In this document: in pieces, positions 61,903-64,000 of the stretch
Layout of the letters: the number at the start of each line of letters is the position of its first letter
Numbering within the stretch: position 1 is the stretch's first letter
Assembly (NCBI GenBank): GCA_951812305.1
Contig: CATOSB010000017.1
Span: 62,001-126,000 of the forward strand
From: an uncultured Paracoccaceae bacterium
GTDB taxonomy: Bacteria > Pseudomonadota > Alphaproteobacteria > Rhodobacterales > Rhodobacteraceae
Reading direction: 5' to 3'
Length of the DNA: 64,000 bases
Program-made: the position numbers and the translations under genes
The notes under the pieces: generated by a model
Database searches by the model: none
The model's input: the letters and a program-made list of their open reading frames with translations, nothing else
Told to the model about the DNA's origin: nothing

Positions 61903-62970
61903 ATGAGCAAGCGAGACAAAACAGTCACCTTATCCGACGAGCAGCGCATAGCGCTTGAAGCGCTTTGCCGCCGCCGCAAAGTTGAGGCCCTTGTTTGGAA
62001 ACGTGCGCGTGCGTTTCTTCTTCTGGACACAGGAGAAGACGCCGGAACGGTTTGCCGGATTTTGGATATCGGTCCAACGGTTCTGACGGAATGGCAGTTC
62101 GCGTTTGCCGGAGCGGGGTTGTCATTTTTTGGCTTGAAGGGCTACAGCCAGCGACAGGGGCATCTATCGGTGGAGCAGGAACGGGCTTTGAAAGCGCATT
62201 TCACCGAACATCCGGCACAGAACGTAGATGAGGTCTGTGCCTATGTTCTGGCCGAGTGCGACCAGAGCTACAGCCCCTCGGGAGCCGCCAGGCTGATGCG
62301 CCGCCTGGGGTTTGTGTATAGGAAACCACAATTGCTGCCTGCACAGGCCGATGAAGCCAAACAGGCTGCGTTTATTGCCCAATATGAGGCCATGATGAAC
62401 GGGTTGGCCGCAGATGAGATGGTTGTCTTTTCGGACGCTGTTCACCCCGAGCATCAGAGCCGCCCCGCCCATGGCTGGTTCCCAAAGGGACAAAAGACGG
62501 CCCTGAAGGCGACATCCGGGCGCAAACGGCTCAATATTCAGGGAGCGCTTGACCTTGAGACCTTCCAGTTCACCTTTGTAGAAGGCGAAAAGATCAATGC
62601 CCGGACAACCCAACAAATGCTGGAAAAGTTGGAGCGCAACAACCCAACCATGACGACCATCCATGTCTTTGTCGACAATGCCCGCTATCATCATGCCAGG
62701 ATACTTCAGCCATGGCTCAACAGCCCGGAACGCCGGGTGAAGTTGCATTTCCTGCCAGCATATGCCCCGCATCTCAACCCAATCGAGCGCCTTTGGGGCG
62801 TCATGCACGATTGGGTCACACACAATCGCCACTATGCAACGTTCAACCAGTTCACAGAGGCTATTTTCAACTTCTTCCGTACGACACTGCCAGAAAAATG
62901 GCCTGAGTTCCGCGACACCGTCACCGACAACTTCCGCGTTGTATCGCTCAAGGAATACAAAGTGATATAG
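61903..62970 (+). CDS. IS630-family transposase (copy 2)
   Basis: 355 aa, identical to the copy-1 protein, start chosen by the same GAGGGT site. DDE residues present. Confidence 0.92.
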   Translation: MSKRDKTVTLSDEQRIALEALCRRRKVEALVWKRARAFLLLDTGEDAGTVCRILDIGPTVLTEWQFAFAGAGLSFFGLKGYSQRQGHLSVEQERALKAHFTEHPAQNVDEVCAYVLAECDQSYSPSGAARLMRRLGFVYRKPQLLPAQADEAKQAAFIAQYEAMMNGLAADEMVVFSDAVHPEHQSRPAHGWFPKGQKTALKATSGRKRLNIQGALDLETFQFTFVEGEKINARTTQQMLEKLERNNPTMTTIHVFVDNARYHHARILQPWLNSPERRVKLHFLPAYAPHLNPIERLWGVMHDWVTHNRHYATFNQFTEAIFNFFRTTLPEKWPEFRDTVTDNFRVVSLKEYKVI

Positions 62971-62999
62971 ATACCCACGGGCTTACACCCGTGGTTCTT

Positions 63000-63104
63000 T
63001 CAAAGGTCAAGCTCCGCTTGTCCATTATCTTCTCGGCCCTGCCATCGGACGTAATTCCGTATCGTTTGCTCGTCGACCCCAACGGTGGACACAAAAAATC
63101 CTTT
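63000..63104 (-). pseudogene. C-terminal remnant of IS200-type TnpA (copy 2)
   Basis: Mirror of the fragment at 32148-32252, with GVDEQTIRNYVR and the hairpin CCACGGG-TGTAAG-CCCGTGG at 62974-62993. Confidence 0.7.
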
Positions 63105-63185
63105 GTAAACGCTGTGGGACGATTTTCGCAGCCGCATTCTGCAGACGATAGCCCGAAGACAATGGAAGGGCTATCATCCCCGCGC

Positions 63186-63629
63186 TTACACGCGGGGAGT
63201 TCCCGCTGGATTAAAATCATCATCGGGCTCGGGTGGCGTCTGGTTCTTGATGTATTCCAACCACACCTCGTCTGTCACGTTGCCGCTGCTGGCAACCCGG
63301 TAACCGCGGGCCCACAGGTGTTGCCCCCAATATCTTTTGCGCAATATCCCGAACTCGCTCAGCAGCTTGTGCGAACTGCGCCCTTTCAGATATTGCTCCG
63401 CACGGCTGACCGACAGGTTCGGCGGGGTCGACACCGGCATATGCTCGTGGTCACGGTTGATTGATCCGGCATGCACAACCATCCCATGCGCCCGCGCCGT
63501 CTCGCGCAGCAACTCACGGCAGCGGTTGCCGACATCGCCGCCCAACACCTGGTAGCGGTACTTCGTCACCCACACCAAGTGGTATTTGCAGTCCCAAACC
63601 GTATGGCTGCCACGCTTGTACGAATCCAT
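63186..63629 (-). CDS. tnpA: IS200/IS605-type Y1 transposase TnpA (copy 2)
   Basis: 147 aa, identical to the gene at 31623, including the unusual HEH metal motif and the nucleophile Tyr in YIKNQ. Confidence 0.88.
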   Translation of the reverse strand: MDSYKRGSHTVWDCKYHLVWVTKYRYQVLGGDVGNRCRELLRETARAHGMVVHAGSINRDHEHMPVSTPPNLSVSRAEQYLKGRSSHKLLSEFGILRKRYWGQHLWARGYRVASSGNVTDEVWLEYIKNQTPPEPDDDFNPAGTPRV

Positions 63630-63746
63630 AATCAGGCATCTTAACGCAAATGCCGCGATCCCGTCCGGCTAAAGCCGTGGGGTTTACAGATCCCCTATCG
63701 GGGACTCTAACCCGGAAAACATCAGGCCAATTCAGGCGCACGGGTA

Positions 63747-64000
63747 TATTTCGTAAACATCCACAAAACTATTTGTGTGTGCGATTATGGAATGGTCGAA
63801 ATGCGTTGCCGATTGGTCAACGAAATCTGCTGCACAGTGATCAGCTACTGCGCCAATCGGACCCATGAAAGATATAAACGTTTCGCGCTATTACCGCGAC
63901 AGATCAAACCAGATTGCCCTTTTGTGTGCAAAGGTATACAGAACCCGCAAAGCGAGTCTTTTCGTGAAATCCCGCAAAGACCGCGCCCCTCGAATTTCAA
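63747..64000. other. Window edge, no gene recognised
   Basis: 254 bp without a supported coding region on either strand. It may be the upstream region of a gene beyond the window, from which the IS630 copy now separates the DUF1223 gene. Confidence 0.3.

Larger units (their letters stand above)
61812..63744. mobile_element. IS630-family element carrying IS200-type passengers, copy 2
   Basis: 1933 bp, inverted relative to copy 1 at 31508-33440 and of exactly the same length and content. TA is on both sides (61810-61811 and 63745-63746). All ORFs are identical in residues to those of copy 1. Confidence 0.92.

Overview
The window looks like a chromosomal stretch of a marine-type Rhodobacterales (Roseobacter group) alphaproteobacterium. 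The DUF4167, prmC and prfA genes lie together. There is also an NDUFS4-like complex I subunit, a QuiC-type dehydroshikimate dehydratase, an orphan FliG-like protein and a DUF1223 gene. The insertion-sequence (IS) load is extreme: about a third of the window is IS DNA. IS-rich Octadecabacter-like genomes come to mind, but the species cannot be fixed from this sequence alone.

Layout. 1-4.1 kb is the truncated head module of a Mu-like prophage (gp29/DUF935 portal protein, MuF-type head protein with a metallopeptidase-like tail). A small cassette bounded by a perfect 16-bp inverted repeat is inserted in it and carries a membrane-anchored dCTP-deaminase-like protein. 4.4-11 kb is ordinary core DNA: DegP-like protease, DUF4167, QuiC, prmC, prfA. 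At about 11.3 kb core DNA is joined to an N-terminally truncated tyrosine recombinase, and the accessory region begins. 14.2-24 kb is a minus-strand polysaccharide operon running ugd, flippase, sulfotransferase, Wzy-like polymerase, two GT4 glycosyltransferases and a methyltransferase. 24.8-25.8 kb holds a divergent regulator pair, an EPS-associated MarR-type repressor and an RfaH/NusG-like antiterminator. Their apparent target, a polyprenyl-phosphate sugar transferase at 33.5 kb preceded by an ops-like sequence, has been pushed 7.6 kb away by insertions. A fragment of the Wzc tyrosine kinase lies another 11 kb on.

26-49 kb is a nested IS mosaic whose history can be partly read from target-site duplications. 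There are eight near-identical 1.6-kb IS66-family (single tnpC) copies in the window. Two of them form a composite transposon (26050-29826, duplicated CAAGATTC). One is inserted in another (47305 within 45788-48996). Two 1523-bp IS982-family copies, each with a divergent passenger gene, bound a 9.87-kb segment (35150-45017) carrying a ycgN fragment, a threonine aldolase and an intact uvrB. This segment splits an IS4-family element. A 1933-bp IS630 element that carries IS200-type DNA occurs twice (31508-33440 and 61812-63744).

49-64 kb returns mostly to core metabolism. It contains a secreted protein, a TPR protein, another IS630 with a -1 frameshift, glpK, a Rieske oxygenase, a second TPR gene cut cleanly by an intact IS4 copy and an orphan FliG-like gene. 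A tight four-gene cluster follows: nitrile-hydratase/thiocyanate-hydrolase-like proteins in three subunits and an EamA transporter. Then come an LpxL-like acyltransferase and a DUF1223 protein. No rRNA, tRNA or CRISPR array was recognised.
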